Below are positions 43,979-52,941 of a stretch of 64,000 nucleotides of DNA, piece after piece. The notes beneath the pieces are model-generated. The model was not told where the DNA came from, made no database searches, and saw nothing but the letters and a program-made list of their open reading frames with translations. This DNA is from Pseudomonadota bacterium. GTDB taxonomy: Bacteria; Pseudomonadota; Gammaproteobacteria; Steroidobacterales; MnTg04. Where the stretch lies: assembly GCA_022572885.1 (NCBI GenBank), contig JACZVC010000003.1:1-64000 (forward strand), given 5' to 3'. The translations under genes and the position numbers were made by a program. Numbering within the stretch: the first letter of the stretch is position 1; every line of letters starts with the position of its first letter.

Positions 43979-45898
43979 ATGAGACTTCCTCGACGCTCTG
44001 TTCTTTTCGCCGCGTCCCTATCACTCCTGGTTGGCTGCCAGACTGCACTCGAGCGCACAGAGCGGGGAGTCGAGTGGCCGATATACGGCGGCGATTCGGG
44101 CGGGATGAAATATTCCCCGCTGACGCAGATCAATCGAAGCAACGTTCAGCTGCTGGAACTTGCCTGGACCTGGAAGACCGGCGAGAAACCGTTGCTAGGG
44201 CCGAGACGGCCTCGGGGGCACGACGTCTGGCCGGGAATGTTCGAAGCAACGCCGCTCATGATCGGCGACTCTCTTTACTTAAGTACGCCGTTCAACCGGG
44301 TCGTGGCGTTGAACGCGAGTACGGGCGCGGAGCTGTGGAGCTACGATCCCCGTGCCTACGAGTGGGGCAGGACCGATACGCATCGGGGCGTCGCTACATG
44401 GACGAACGGGGAGGAGCGGCGGATCTTCATCAACACCCGCTGGCGTTTGATCGCGATCGATGCCAGCACCGGAACGCCAATCCCGACGTTCGGACAGAAT
44501 GGCGAGATCGATCTCACCAAGAATCTAATATGGGAGGTTCACAGTAGGCTCCACTACAGAAATACGTCCCCACCTGTCGTTTACGAAAACCTGGTGATCG
44601 TCGGCAGCGGGATGTGGGACCGAGGTGCGGTCTACAAACGGAGTCCACCCGGGGATGTTCAAGCTTTTGACGTGCGGACGGGCCGGCGCGTATGGAGCTT
44701 CCATACTATCCCGCAGGAAGGCGAGTTCGGAAACGAGACTTGGGAGGATGATTCTTGGTCATATACCGGTAACACGAACGTCTGGGGCCCCTTTACGGTC
44801 GACGACCGGCGCGGCTTGGTCTATCTGCCCGTCAGCGCAGCCAACAGTGACTATTATGGTGGCCACCGGAAAGGTGACAACCTATTTTCTCAGACCATTG
44901 TTTGTCTGAACGCCAACACTGGGGAGCGTGTGTGGCACTTCCAGACGATTCATCACGGTCTTTGGGATTGGGACCTTTCCTCTCCACCGAACCTCGTGAC
45001 GATCCAGGTTGACGGTAGGACGATCGATGCGGTGGTGATGCTTGGGAAGACCGGGTTCGCCTACGTTTTCGATCGCGTCACCGGGGAACCAGTCTGGCCG
45101 ATCGAAGAACGGCGGGTACCCGAAAGCGATGTGCCAGGTGAACGGGTATCGCCGACACAGCCTTTTCCGACCAAGCCTCCACCCTTTTCCAAGCAGGGGT
45201 TCACGCTGGACGACGTGATCGATTTCACCCCTGAGGTAAGAGCTATGGCCATTGAGAAAATAAAGGACTATCGCCTCGGGCCGCTATTCACACCCCCATC
45301 GCTCGAAGGGACCATCATCATGCCGGGTGGCGGAGGCGGAGCAAATTACGGCGGCGCGGCATTCGATCCGGAAGGCGGCGTTCTCTACGTCCGATCGACC
45401 AATCTACTGGGGTTGCTCAAGCTTGAGAAGAACGAGCCAGGTGTCGGCGAAGTCGACTACGAGATGCGAATAAGCGACATGGTGCTTGAGGATGCCGTCG
45501 ATGGGCTCCCGATTAGCCAACCACCCTATGCCGTGCTTACCGCCATCGATCTGAACGCTGGTGAGCACGTCTGGCAGGTAACGCTCGGAGATTCGCCCTG
45601 GATTCGAAATCATCCTCTCCTCCAACAGGTGGAACTCCCGCAGCTCGGGATCGCAATAAGTGTAGGTCTTTCTGGACCGCTCGTCACTCGGGGTGGGTTG
45701 GTGTTCATCAGCGGCGGAAGTTCCGCGCTCTATGCGATCGACAGCCTAAGTGGGGAAACGCTCTGGAAAGCCGATCTGGGGGGCGGCGGCTATGGGAACC
45801 CGATGACCTATCAGACACGCTCGGGTCGCCAGTATGTCGTTATTGCGACCGGGGAAGAAGACGCGACACTTATGGCCTTCGCGCTGCCGCAACGCTGA
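43979..45898 (+). CDS. PQQ-type quinoprotein dehydrogenase, lipoprotein
   Basis: The 639-aa product has a lipoprotein signal (MRLPRRSVLFAASLSLLVGC, lipobox LVGC) and then an eight-bladed propeller-type enzyme: WPIYGGDSGGMKYSPLTQI, VALNASTGAELWSYDP, a Trp-docking series (GERVWHFQTIHHGLWDWDL, SGETLWKADLGGGGYG) and MLGKTGFAYVFDRVTGEPVW. It resembles PQQ-dependent glucose/alcohol-type dehydrogenases without a haem c domain (no CxxCH motif). ATG at 43979 has a GGAGGTG ribosome binding site. The gene lies between two attC-like sites, an unusually large cargo for a cassette. The upstream 43772-43978 interval holds only a possible TATACT box. Confidence 0.85.
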   Translation: MRLPRRSVLFAASLSLLVGCQTALERTERGVEWPIYGGDSGGMKYSPLTQINRSNVQLLELAWTWKTGEKPLLGPRRPRGHDVWPGMFEATPLMIGDSLYLSTPFNRVVALNASTGAELWSYDPRAYEWGRTDTHRGVATWTNGEERRIFINTRWRLIAIDASTGTPIPTFGQNGEIDLTKNLIWEVHSRLHYRNTSPPVVYENLVIVGSGMWDRGAVYKRSPPGDVQAFDVRTGRRVWSFHTIPQEGEFGNETWEDDSWSYTGNTNVWGPFTVDDRRGLVYLPVSAANSDYYGGHRKGDNLFSQTIVCLNANTGERVWHFQTIHHGLWDWDLSSPPNLVTIQVDGRTIDAVVMLGKTGFAYVFDRVTGEPVWPIEERRVPESDVPGERVSPTQPFPTKPPPFSKQGFTLDDVIDFTPEVRAMAIEKIKDYRLGPLFTPPSLEGTIIMPGGGGGANYGGAAFDPEGGVLYVRSTNLLGLLKLEKNEPGVGEVDYEMRISDMVLEDAVDGLPISQPPYAVLTAIDLNAGEHVWQVTLGDSPWIRNHPLLQQVELPQLGIAISVGLSGPLVTRGGLVFISGGSSALYAIDSLSGETLWKADLGGGGYGNPMTYQTRSGRQYVVIATGEEDATLMAFALPQR

Positions 45899-46020
45899 AC
45901 AGCGCTGGTGCCTTCGCTGCGTCGAGCGGCTAAATCGAGGAGCTCCGGATAGCCAATGGGTCAATATGCACGGATGGGTGCCGAAACCGTTGGATACAAG
46001 GTGGGGCGCCGGCTGCCCTT

Positions 46021-46046
46021 AGCGGACTGAATGAACAAAGTCCGCT
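46021..46046 (+). terminator. Hairpin downstream of the quinoprotein gene
   Basis: AGCGGACT (46021-46028) and AGTCCGCT (46039-46046) form a perfect eight-pair stem with a ten-base loop, followed by TTTAGG. The U-tract is short, so termination may be partial. The 45899-46211 interval contains this hairpin, attC site 2 and nothing else recognisable. Confidence 0.55.
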
Positions 46047-46088
46047 TTAGGCCGGAAGGAAACGGACTGGCAAGTGGACACAAATGCC

Positions 46089-46188
46089 GTCTAACCAGGC
46101 GCTGAACTCGACACCAAGCATCTGTCACGCAGCTTGCATACGCAACTTCCGCGCCAGATACTTGGCGCAAGTTAGCTAAACGTTAGCT
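46089..46188. repeat. attC site 2 (less regular)
   Basis: GTCTAAC (46089-46095) and GTTAGCT (46182-46188) are core-type ends about 100 bp apart; a further GTTAGCT lies at 46171-46177. An internal hairpin GCGCCA/TGGCGC is present, but the long-range pairing between the two halves is weaker than in sites 1 and 3. Confidence 0.6.
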
Positions 46189-46211
46189 GCTTGAGAAAAG
46201 AGTGCCCGCGA

Positions 46212-47363
46212 ATGAGGCTGCAGACCACAGGCAAACAATGCAGTATGGCCACGCGGCTCACGTTGATCCTTGTAACATTGTCGGCCATCGCCTGCTCGGC
46301 ATCGCATCCTACGCCGAGCCGTCCAACGGGACGCGCGTTCACGGAAGCCGAGGTGCTTTTCCACCGGGACCCGCGTTGGCTCGGGGCCGATGCCGCACTT
46401 TCGGTTCCGCTCGGCAACGGTCGCACGGTCTGGCTCTTCGGTGACACATTCATCGCCAAGTCGAACGCCCACGTGCGCTCGGAGTCCGCAATGGTGAGAA
46501 ACACGGTCGCGATTCAGACGGGGGAGGATCCGCGCACCGCGTCGATTACGTTCCACTGGCGACAGGACAGTGATGGTTCGCCAACATCGTTCTTTCCGGA
46601 GCGCGGGGAGCGCTGGTATTGGCCCGGGCACGGAATTCGGCTCGACGAAGGGCCGCTGGTCATCTTCCTATACGCGATCGTGGCGGCACCGGGCCAGGGT
46701 CTTGGCTTTGCGACCGCGGGCTACGCCATCGCTGTGATCAGCGATCCAGACGGGTCCCCGGATGCGTGGAACCCGCGCGTTGTCGACATCGCTCCGAGTA
46801 CCTTCGATGCCGTTCCTGCTACGGCCGTAATCCAAGACGGTGCATACATCGTTGCTGTTGCCATCCGCCAAGAAGGAACACACGCTGGCGCGCTCGTTCG
46901 CTATCCGACGGGCTCGCTCGCTGAGGGTGTTGTCGACGTCGCCGAGTGGTGGGCGGATGATGGGCGGGGATGGGTGCCGGAATCCTCACTCGGCGCAGGC
47001 GGTCCGGCGTTCGTTCTGAACGATGCGGGAAGCGAGTGCTCGCTCCATTGGGACGAGCGCATGGGATCGTTCATCCACATCGCGAGCTACGGCTTTGGCG
47101 CGTCGACGATCGGACTGCGTACCGCACCTGCGCTCACAGGCCCGTGGAGTTCCCCAGTCGTCGTCTACCGTCCACCTGAGTCGGATGGTCCGGGAGCATT
47201 CGTGTACGCGGCGAAGGCTCACCCGGAGCTGGTCGGTCCAGACGCCGCCGACCTCGTCGTCACGTACGCCACGAACAGTTTCAAGTTCGGCGATCTCTTT
47301 ACGCAACAAGGCGCACGCTCTTTATACTGGCCGCGATTCGTTGTTGTGCGGGTAGGCAAGTGA
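46212..47363 (+). CDS. Secreted lipoprotein, beta-propeller-like (DUF4185/DUF5005 type)
   Basis: The product is 383 aa from ATG 46212 or 372 aa from ATG 46245. The signal region MATRLTLILVTLSAIAC ends in a lipobox cysteine. The mature part is beta-rich with repeated short strands and Trp/Gly turns: NGRTVWLFGDTFIA, ISDPDGSPDAWNPRVV, SSLGAGGPAFVLNDAG, APALTGPWSSPVVVY, a pattern of sialidase-like five-bladed propellers in DUF4185/DUF5005. A glycan-related role is possible; the catalytic residues cannot be assigned by eye. The gene occupies the third cassette of the array. Confidence 0.72.
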   Translation: MRLQTTGKQCSMATRLTLILVTLSAIACSASHPTPSRPTGRAFTEAEVLFHRDPRWLGADAALSVPLGNGRTVWLFGDTFIAKSNAHVRSESAMVRNTVAIQTGEDPRTASITFHWRQDSDGSPTSFFPERGERWYWPGHGIRLDEGPLVIFLYAIVAAPGQGLGFATAGYAIAVISDPDGSPDAWNPRVVDIAPSTFDAVPATAVIQDGAYIVAVAIRQEGTHAGALVRYPTGSLAEGVVDVAEWWADDGRGWVPESSLGAGGPAFVLNDAGSECSLHWDERMGSFIHIASYGFGASTIGLRTAPALTGPWSSPVVVYRPPESDGPGAFVYAAKAHPELVGPDAADLVVTYATNSFKFGDLFTQQGARSLYWPRFVVVRVGK

Positions 47364-47383
47364 GGCGTGCGCTGTGTGGAAGT

Positions 47384-47390
47384 AGCTAAC
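47384..47390. repeat. Truncated attC (left core AGCTAAC)
   Basis: AGCTAAC followed by AAGGGCATGCAG looks like the start of an attC, but the sequence then runs directly into the promoter of the toxin-antitoxin pair without a second core. The site was probably cut by deletion or by insertion of the BrnT/BrnA module. Confidence 0.55.
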
Positions 47391-47418
47391 AAGGGCATGC
47401 AGAATTCAGTATATTATC

Positions 47419-47448
47419 TTGACAATTGTGTACATGTGTGCATACACT
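47419..47448 (+). promoter_or_regulatory. Promoter/operator of the brnTA pair
   Basis: TTGACA (47419-47424) and TACACT (47443-47448) are separated by 18 bases. The inverted repeat GTGTA (47428-47432) / TACAC (47443-47447) covers the spacer and -10 and could be the site of autorepression by BrnA. The predicted start site falls next to the ATG of brnT, so the mRNA may be almost leaderless. Confidence 0.5.
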
Positions 47449-47455
47449 TGCTTCA

Positions 47456-47728
47456 ATGGAATATGAATGGGATTCGGTCAAATCTAAGGCCAACGCAAGG
47501 AAGCACGGCGTCAAGTTCGCAGATGCTGTAATTGCCCTGGAAGACGAGTTCGCGATCACTATTGCCGATCCTGATTCAAAGGACGAAGTGCGATTCGTTT
47601 CATTGGGTATGGATGCGAACGGTCGTGTTTTGGTTACTGTGTTTACCCACCGTGACGATGCTGTCCGAATTATATCTTCCCGCATCGCATCGAAAGGCGA
47701 GCGCAAACGCTACGGAGAAATTTCATGA
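47456..47728 (+). CDS. brnT: BrnT family toxin (type II toxin-antitoxin)
   Basis: The 90-aa product is a RelE-fold ribonuclease-type toxin. It shows the family pattern YEWDSVKSKANARKHGVKFADA, IADPDSKDEVRFVSLG in the middle and VTVFTHRDDAVRIISSRIAS near the end, with conserved R/S residues in the last part and ERKRYGE at the C-terminus. The ATG at 47456 was preferred over a 10-codon longer start. The stop overlaps the antitoxin start by ATGA. Confidence 0.9.
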   Translation: MEYEWDSVKSKANARKHGVKFADAVIALEDEFAITIADPDSKDEVRFVSLGMDANGRVLVTVFTHRDDAVRIISSRIASKGERKRYGEIS

Positions 47729-47979
47729 GGAAAGAATACGATTTCAGCAAGGGCAAACGGGGGCCAGTGGTATCAGCACCTACTAGTAAGAAACGTATCA
47801 CGATTCGATTGGACGATGAAGTGATTGAATGGTTTAAGAAACAAGTTGACGATGCTGGTGGTGGCAACTATCAGACATTTATTAATCAAGCACTTCGCGA
47901 ATACATGGTGCAGACACGAGAACCCTTGGAACAAACTTTACGCAGAGTTGTTCGTGAAGAATTAAAGCATGCCAGCTAA
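47725..47979 (+). CDS. brnA: BrnA family antitoxin
   Basis: The 84-aa product has the BrnA pattern: a polar N-terminal toxin-binding part (RKEYDFSKGKRGPVV) and a ribbon-helix-helix-like C-terminal half (KKRITIRLDDEVIEWFKKQ and NYQTFINQALREYM). It neutralises BrnT and is expected to repress its own promoter. Its stop codon TAA lies within the AGCTAAC core of attC site 3, so the pair is a proper cassette. Confidence 0.9.
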   Translation: MRKEYDFSKGKRGPVVSAPTSKKRITIRLDDEVIEWFKKQVDDAGGGNYQTFINQALREYMVQTREPLEQTLRRVVREELKHAS

Positions 47980-48072
47980 CCAGCCGATGAAGCGGAAGAA
48001 CCTGCCCGTCACTTTTCTTGCTTGCGCAAGAAAATCGCCGGCCACGGTTCGCCGTTTATCTAATCGTTAGGT
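47974..48072. repeat. attC site 3 (integron cassette recombination site)
   Basis: AGCTAAC (47974-47980) and GTTAGGT (48066-48072) bound a 99-bp site. The centre contains a perfect hairpin TTTTCTTGC/GCAAGAAAA, and CAGCCGATGAAGCGG-type left and right arms can be partially paired. The preceding stop codon and the following GTG start both overlap it. Confidence 0.85.
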
Positions 48073-48451
48073 GGTCTTGAACGCATTGCTCATAATTGCT
48101 GCTTTTTTGGCTTTCGCTATCGGCGTGGCGCATTCTGTTCTTGGAGAGCGCTATATCCTTATGCGACTGTTGCGCCGGGACGATTTACCCAAGCTGTTCG
48201 GTAGTGCCGCTTTCACTGTCCGAACGCTCCGATTTGCTTGGCATCTCACGACCATAGCTTGGTGGGGTTTCGCCGCACTTATTTATTTGCTTGCCCAGAA
48301 TTCAATCTCCTCTCAAAACTTGTCATTCGTATTGGCAGTCACGTTCTTGGTTACAGGAGCAATCATACTCGTCGCATCGCGTGGGCGACATTTCGCCTGG
48401 CCCGTATTTCTGTTTATCGGAGGAGCATGCTTATATGCAGCGACCACCTAA
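48071..48451 (+). CDS. Cassette-encoded small membrane protein
   Basis: The 126-aa product starts with GTG overlapping the attC core, which is common for cassette genes. It has an N-terminal hydrophobic segment (ALLIIAAFLAFAIGVAHSVL), a basic loop with GERYILMRLLRRDDLPKLF, and three further hydrophobic segments. The family is that of small four-helix proteins found in environmental gene cassettes and proteobacteria; no function known. After the stop a CCTAAG-GCAGTTGAAGC string looks like a decayed attC without a right half, and it marks the end of the array. Confidence 0.7.
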   Translation: MVLNALLIIAAFLAFAIGVAHSVLGERYILMRLLRRDDLPKLFGSAAFTVRTLRFAWHLTTIAWWGFAALIYLLAQNSISSQNLSFVLAVTFLVTGAIILVASRGRHFAWPVFLFIGGACLYAATT

Positions 48452-48574
48452 GCAGTTGAAGCAGCCGACCGTGAAAATCGGGTGCTCTTTCTTGTTTCCG
48501 TCGTGCGGCACCTGTTGCAGGCGATACTCTGCTGGCTCAGCCACACCGTCTTCGCACGACCGTACCGGTGCATT

Positions 48575-49267
48575 TCACGAGCGATCACGACCATGGTGAG
48601 GCTTGCAGGCTAACTGCAGGGAAAAACCTGACTCGCGCCAGCCCCAGGCGCACAGTACGAAGTGCGCGTTCAGCATCAGCGTAAAATTCCATTCCGCGAT
48701 ATTGTTGTATTCATCACTGGGTGCAATTCCCGATATCACAAGCGACGCGAGCGCAGCGATCAGCATGACCATCGCCAGCCAGGACAGCGCGGGCGGCAGC
48801 CAGGCCGGATAAACGGCCGATTCCCTTTTCAAGGTGGTTAGCCAGTAAACCTGGATAAGCTGGGCGAGAAAAGTCAGGCCATAGAACAAAAATGCACCAA
48901 AGCGCCTCAGAAGCTGATACGTCGTTCCCTCGCTGCCAAGAAAAGTTACGTACATCGCAAACAACACCGCGCCCGCGACCCCGATCGCCGCCATCGAGAA
49001 CGATGGCTTTTTGCCGATACCGATACACAGTTGCCGGAGCCAGGCGAGACTGAATACCCAGTAAATCACCAACAACAGGGACATCGGCAGCATGACTGCC
49101 CGAAAGAGAAAAATCGCCGGCAGGTTTCGACTGGCGCGGCTAATCGAGGCACAGCCATCGACGATGGGAAGACACCAGGGCACCAGTTCGTGGCTGGCGG
49201 AAACCAGGTACGTAATGCAGACCAGGAGCGTCGGCACCAGACCCACCAAGAGAGGAAGCCAGTACAA
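48575..49267 (-). CDS. Integral membrane protein, unknown function
   Basis: The 230-aa product starts with TTG and has about six membrane helices (PLLVGLVPTLLVCITYLV, FLFRAVMLPMSLLLVIYWVF, MAAIGVAGAVLFAMYVTF, LFYGLTFLAQLIQVYWL, LSWLAMVMLIAALASLVI and LMLNAHFVLCAWGW). The general form recalls Frag1/DRAM-like proteins, but this was not verified. Its 3' end lies just beyond the cassette array, so it marks the return to core sequence. Confidence 0.65.
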   Translation of the reverse strand: MYWLPLLVGLVPTLLVCITYLVSASHELVPWCLPIVDGCASISRASRNLPAIFLFRAVMLPMSLLLVIYWVFSLAWLRQLCIGIGKKPSFSMAAIGVAGAVLFAMYVTFLGSEGTTYQLLRRFGAFLFYGLTFLAQLIQVYWLTTLKRESAVYPAWLPPALSWLAMVMLIAALASLVISGIAPSDEYNNIAEWNFTLMLNAHFVLCAWGWRESGFSLQLACKPHHGRDRS

Positions 49268-49308
49268 ACGGCTGCTGCTTCTTTCTGTTGGTTCAGGTGA
49301 TTTGTATG

Positions 49309-50559
49309 CTAGGCGAATATCTGAATTACCGTGTGTATCGTCAGCCCGACCATCCCGCCGACCAGTGTCCCGTTGATGCGAATAAACTGCAGATCCCGGC
49401 CAATCTGAACCTCGATGCGTCGCGAGGTCGCCTCGGCATCCCAGCGTTTGACGGTCTCGCTGATCACCGCCGATATCTCGTGGCGATAATGGCCGACCAC
49501 ATACAAAACTACATCGCTGATCCAGTCGTTGACCTGCCTCTGCATTTCCGGGCTATGCAGTAACGCCTCGCCGAACTGCATGATACCCGCTTCTATTTTT
49601 CTCCTTATGCGGGAATTCGGATCTGCCGACTCGCGCGAAAGATAAACACTGATTTCATTCCAGATATCGAAAAAATACTGCTGGATCTCCGGGTTGTTGA
49701 GCAATTCATCCTTCAGCCGTTCGCCCCTCGCGATTACTTCGGGGTCATTTTTCAGCGCATCCAGAAACCTGCTCACCTCGCGGTCGAAATTCCGCCGGGT
49801 TTCATTCTCCGAATCGTCGCCAACCCGTTCGAGTAAATCCTCAAACTCGGTGACCAGTTTGTCATAGATCTCCTGATCGACAAATTTTGGCAACCACCAC
49901 GGACTGCGTTTCTTGATTCTTGCGCGGATCCTGTCCTTATTCTGCTCCAGTTGCCGTCGTGCTACCGCAGTCAGCGCGTTCATTAACTCCTGGTGGTGAT
50001 CGCCGGCGGTCAGCAAGTCCAGCGATCGCCCAATCAGCGGCGTAATCTGAATCTGGCGCATCGTCAACTGGAGGTTTTCTCTGAGGAAGTGTCTTAATGC
50101 CGTGCTGTCGAATACGTCCAGAAACCAGCGTGCAAAAGCGCCGGCGTCGCCAGCGAGTCGGCGCGCATTGTCTGCCTGGCTCATCCAGCCACCGACTCTC
50201 TTCGCAAAGTCCATACCCTTCATCCTGGGCTGCAAGGCGTCTTCGACCAGAAAATTATCGCGTACGAAAGCGGCCAGGTTTTCTCCGATCTCGTCTTTTC
50301 GCCGGGCAATAATCGCGGTATGGGGAATGGGAATGCCCATCGGGTGTCGAAACAATGCAGTTACCGCAAACCAGTCTGCCAGCGCGCCGATCATCGCCGC
50401 CTCGGCGAATGCGCTTACATAGGCTAGCCAGGCGAAATTTTCCTGGGCCTTGTGGGTCACCACAAATACAGCCGCCATCAACACCAACAACCCTGTCGCC
50501 AGGCGTTTCATCGCATTGAGTCTGCGGATCTTGTCTGGTTCCGTCTGGGCGAGATTCAT
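49309..50559 (-). CDS. DUF445 family membrane protein
   Basis: The 416-aa product begins with a basic segment and a TM helix (ATGLLVLMAAVFVVTH), then the DUF445 signature ALADWFAVTALFRHPMGIPIPHTA, NDWISDVVLYVVGHYR and a terminal hydrophobic segment VGGMVGLTIHTVIQIF, with a long helical middle region. Such proteins (YjiN, in part) are inner-membrane proteins of unknown role. ATG at 50559 has GGAG at good distance; the frame is open further upstream. Confidence 0.88.
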   Translation of the reverse strand: MNLAQTEPDKIRRLNAMKRLATGLLVLMAAVFVVTHKAQENFAWLAYVSAFAEAAMIGALADWFAVTALFRHPMGIPIPHTAIIARRKDEIGENLAAFVRDNFLVEDALQPRMKGMDFAKRVGGWMSQADNARRLAGDAGAFARWFLDVFDSTALRHFLRENLQLTMRQIQITPLIGRSLDLLTAGDHHQELMNALTAVARRQLEQNKDRIRARIKKRSPWWLPKFVDQEIYDKLVTEFEDLLERVGDDSENETRRNFDREVSRFLDALKNDPEVIARGERLKDELLNNPEIQQYFFDIWNEISVYLSRESADPNSRIRRKIEAGIMQFGEALLHSPEMQRQVNDWISDVVLYVVGHYRHEISAVISETVKRWDAEATSRRIEVQIGRDLQFIRINGTLVGGMVGLTIHTVIQIFA

Positions 50560-50579
50560 TCGCCGTCTCCACGACCCGT

Positions 50580-51659
50580 TTATCGGGTGGCGGCCTCCTT
50601 GTGCCATGCCGGGCTCAGATCATGGACGGCGCTGACCATCGCCGCCACATTAGCCGGGTCTACTTCGGGGTGAATCCCATGACCGAGATTAAAAACATGG
50701 CCCGGTCCATGGCCATAGCTGGCAAGCACTTTTTCAACTTCCTTGCGGATCGCTGCCGGGCCCGCATAAAGAATCGACGGATCCAGGTTGCCTTGCAGGG
50801 CGACCTGGTCGCCGGTCAGTTGGCGGGCGTCGGCAAGATCCGTGGTCCAGTCGACGCCCAGTGCGTCACAACCAGTATCCACCATATCGGCCAGGCGGCT
50901 GCCGGCGCCTTTGGTGAAAAGAATTACCGGGATGGTATTGCCGTCTTTTTCGCGCACCAGGTTTTCACATATCCGCCGCATGTAGCGCAGTGAGAATTCC
51001 CGGTATGCGGCGGGGCTCAACATGCCTCCCCAAGTATCGAAGACCATGACGGCCTGAACGCCGGCATTGATTTGTGCGTTCAGGTAATCGATCGTGGCGC
51101 TGGTCAGTTTTTCCATCAATTTGTGCAGCATCGCGGGTTGCTCGTAAAGCATGCACTTGATGCGGGGAAAGTTCTTGCTGCTCCCGCCCTCAACCGCGTA
51201 GGTCGCAACCGTCCACGGACTGCCGGCAAAGCCGATCAACGGGACCTGGCCATCGAGCTCTTCGCGAATAACCCGGATGGCCTGCATCACGTAGCCGAGG
51301 TCTTGTTCCGGGTCCGGGATCGCAAGTTTCTTGATATCGGCCGCTGTCTGCACGGGCCGTTCGAACCTGGGGCCTTCACCAGCCTCAAAATACAAACCAA
51401 GGCCCATCGCGTCCGGTACCGTCAATATATCCGAAAACAAGATTGCCGCATCCAGCGGAAATCGGCGCAGCGGCTGCACGGTAACCTTGCAGGCGAGCTC
51501 GGGGTTCCGGCACAAATCCATGAATCCGCCGGCCGCCTTCCTGATCTCCCGGTACTCCGGCAAATAACGACCCGCCTGGCGCATAAACCAGACGGGGGTC
51601 CGCTTCACCGGCTTCCTCAGCAAGGCTCTCAACAACAAGTCATTTTTCAATGCGCTCAT
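50580..51659 (-). CDS. hemE: Uroporphyrinogen decarboxylase
   Basis: The 359-aa enzyme decarboxylates uroporphyrinogen III to coproporphyrinogen III. Motifs: [22 protein letters not shown]-type [49 protein letters not shown]-type [19 protein letters not shown] and [12 protein letters not shown]. Length is standard. It continues the haem pathway after hemD, although far from it. ATGA coupling with pyrF indicates cotranscription. Confidence 0.96.
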   Translation of the reverse strand: MSALKNDLLLRALLRKPVKRTPVWFMRQAGRYLPEYREIRKAAGGFMDLCRNPELACKVTVQPLRRFPLDAAILFSDILTVPDAMGLGLYFEAGEGPRFERPVQTAADIKKLAIPDPEQDLGYVMQAIRVIREELDGQVPLIGFAGSPWTVATYAVEGGSSKNFPRIKCMLYEQPAMLHKLMEKLTSATIDYLNAQINAGVQAVMVFDTWGGMLSPAAYREFSLRYMRRICENLVREKDGNTIPVILFTKGAGSRLADMVDTGCDALGVDWTTDLADARQLTGDQVALQGNLDPSILYAGPAAIRKEVEKVLASYGHGPGHVFNLGHGIHPEVDPANVAAMVSAVHDLSPAWHKEAATR

Positions 51660-52387
51660 CGAACCAAACCCTGTTTCGCCGTCCCGAAATGATTGGCGAT
51701 GTTTTCCTGGATGCGCTCGGCAGCGGCCCGCGGGCTGTCCGCATCGCGTATCGGGCGGCCGATAACGATGTAGTCCGCACCGTTGGCGAAAGCCTGTTCC
51801 ACACTGACCACCCGTTTCTGATCGTCGACCGGACGATTGTCGAGTGGACGAATGCCTGGAACGATAACCAACAGCCGTTGGTCGATGAATTCTCTCAGCC
51901 GTGGCGCCTCGAGGCCTGATGAAACCACGCCATCACAGCCAGCCTCAAGGGCTCTGCGCGCCCTCGATAGCACCAGGTCCTCAACATCGCATGCGAATCC
52001 CAGGTCATCCAGGTCGCCGCGATCAAGACTGGTCAACACCGTGACGCCAAGGATTTTGACATCTTCCTTGGCCTCAGCCGCGGCCTCCATGATCGACTGG
52101 TTCCCATGTACCGTGGCAAAAGTGATGCCTCGGTTGTTTAATCGCCGGACCGCTGCGGCCACCGTTGCCGGGACGTCAAAAAACTTGAGATCGACGAAAA
52201 CCTGTTTGTCCCGCGCCACCAGCCAGTCCAGCAACTCGAAATATCCGCCCGCCATCATCAGCTCGAGACCGAGCTTGTAAAACTTCACCGAGTCGCCCAA
52301 TTCGATTGCCAGGGAGCGTGCCCGCCCGGCGTCGGCAACATCCATCGCGAATATCAGCCGCTGTTCGGGGAGAATTCCGTCATCCAT
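51656..52387 (-). CDS. pyrF: Orotidine 5'-phosphate decarboxylase
   Basis: The 243-aa TIM-barrel enzyme makes UMP. Visible motifs: [31 protein letters not shown], the catalytic [25 protein letters not shown] and [25 protein letters not shown] (two pieces), [12 protein letters not shown]. The gene precedes hemE and overlaps it by four bases. Confidence 0.95.
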   Translation of the reverse strand: MDDGILPEQRLIFAMDVADAGRARSLAIELGDSVKFYKLGLELMMAGGYFELLDWLVARDKQVFVDLKFFDVPATVAAAVRRLNNRGITFATVHGNQSIMEAAAEAKEDVKILGVTVLTSLDRGDLDDLGFACDVEDLVLSRARRALEAGCDGVVSSGLEAPRLREFIDQRLLVIVPGIRPLDNRPVDDQKRVVSVEQAFANGADYIVIGRPIRDADSPRAAAERIQENIANHFGTAKQGLVR

Positions 52388-52452
52388 AAAATGGTCTGTT
52401 CCCGCTGCTAAAAAATCCGGCGCATTGTATCACCTCACCCGCTCACCGGGTT

Positions 52453-52941
52453 TCATGAAATCCAGGTCGCGCTACTGGTTTCCTTCCAGGTATCTCCTTC
52501 CTTCTCGTAAATGACGACGAAACCACCACCGCTGAGATATACGACATTTGAATCCTTCGCCTTCGCCCACATGCTGTGCAACCGAATACTGGCAGTATCG
52601 CTGTCCGGGAAACTCAGTTCAGAAACATAAATAAACAGAAAATCACCATCCCGGTTCGCCCGGGTGTCGATTTCCCGTTTGGTCAGCACCAGGATTTCGA
52701 CCCCGTCCAGCCTCGGCTTCCAGTCGGCCGGCAGATTTTGATCTGACAATATCACCTTCCGCGGATCCGCAAACAGGCCGTGATCGGGGATTTTCTTCTC
52801 GATCAACGCACGCTGCATCGCCAGGTCGAGAATCCTGGTTTCCCGGGTATCCGCTGGCGCCGCCTGGGTATCAGGCGATCGCTGGCCCTGGCAGGCGAAA
52901 ATCAGCAGCGCAGCGAGCACAATTCCACCTATCTTTCTCAT
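52453..52941 (-). CDS. Hypothetical lipoprotein
   Basis: The 162-aa product has a signal peptide with a lipobox-like end (IGGIVLAALLIFAC). The mature part contains SDQNLPADWKPRLDGVEILVL and a C-terminal strand region SGGGFVVIYEKEGDTWKE. It occurs between dgt and pyrF, overlaps the dgt start by ATGA, and is probably cotranscribed. No family recognised. Confidence 0.7.
   Translation of the reverse strand: MRKIGGIVLAALLIFACQGQRSPDTQAAPADTRETRILDLAMQRALIEKKIPDHGLFADPRKVILSDQNLPADWKPRLDGVEILVLTKREIDTRANRDGDFLFIYVSELSFPDSDTASIRLHSMWAKAKDSNVVYLSGGGFVVIYEKEGDTWKETSSATWIS

Noticed and set aside
48446-48480. attC site after the last cassette
   Set aside because: ACCTAAG lacks the final C of the core and no right-hand GTTRRRY follows; at most a decayed site.
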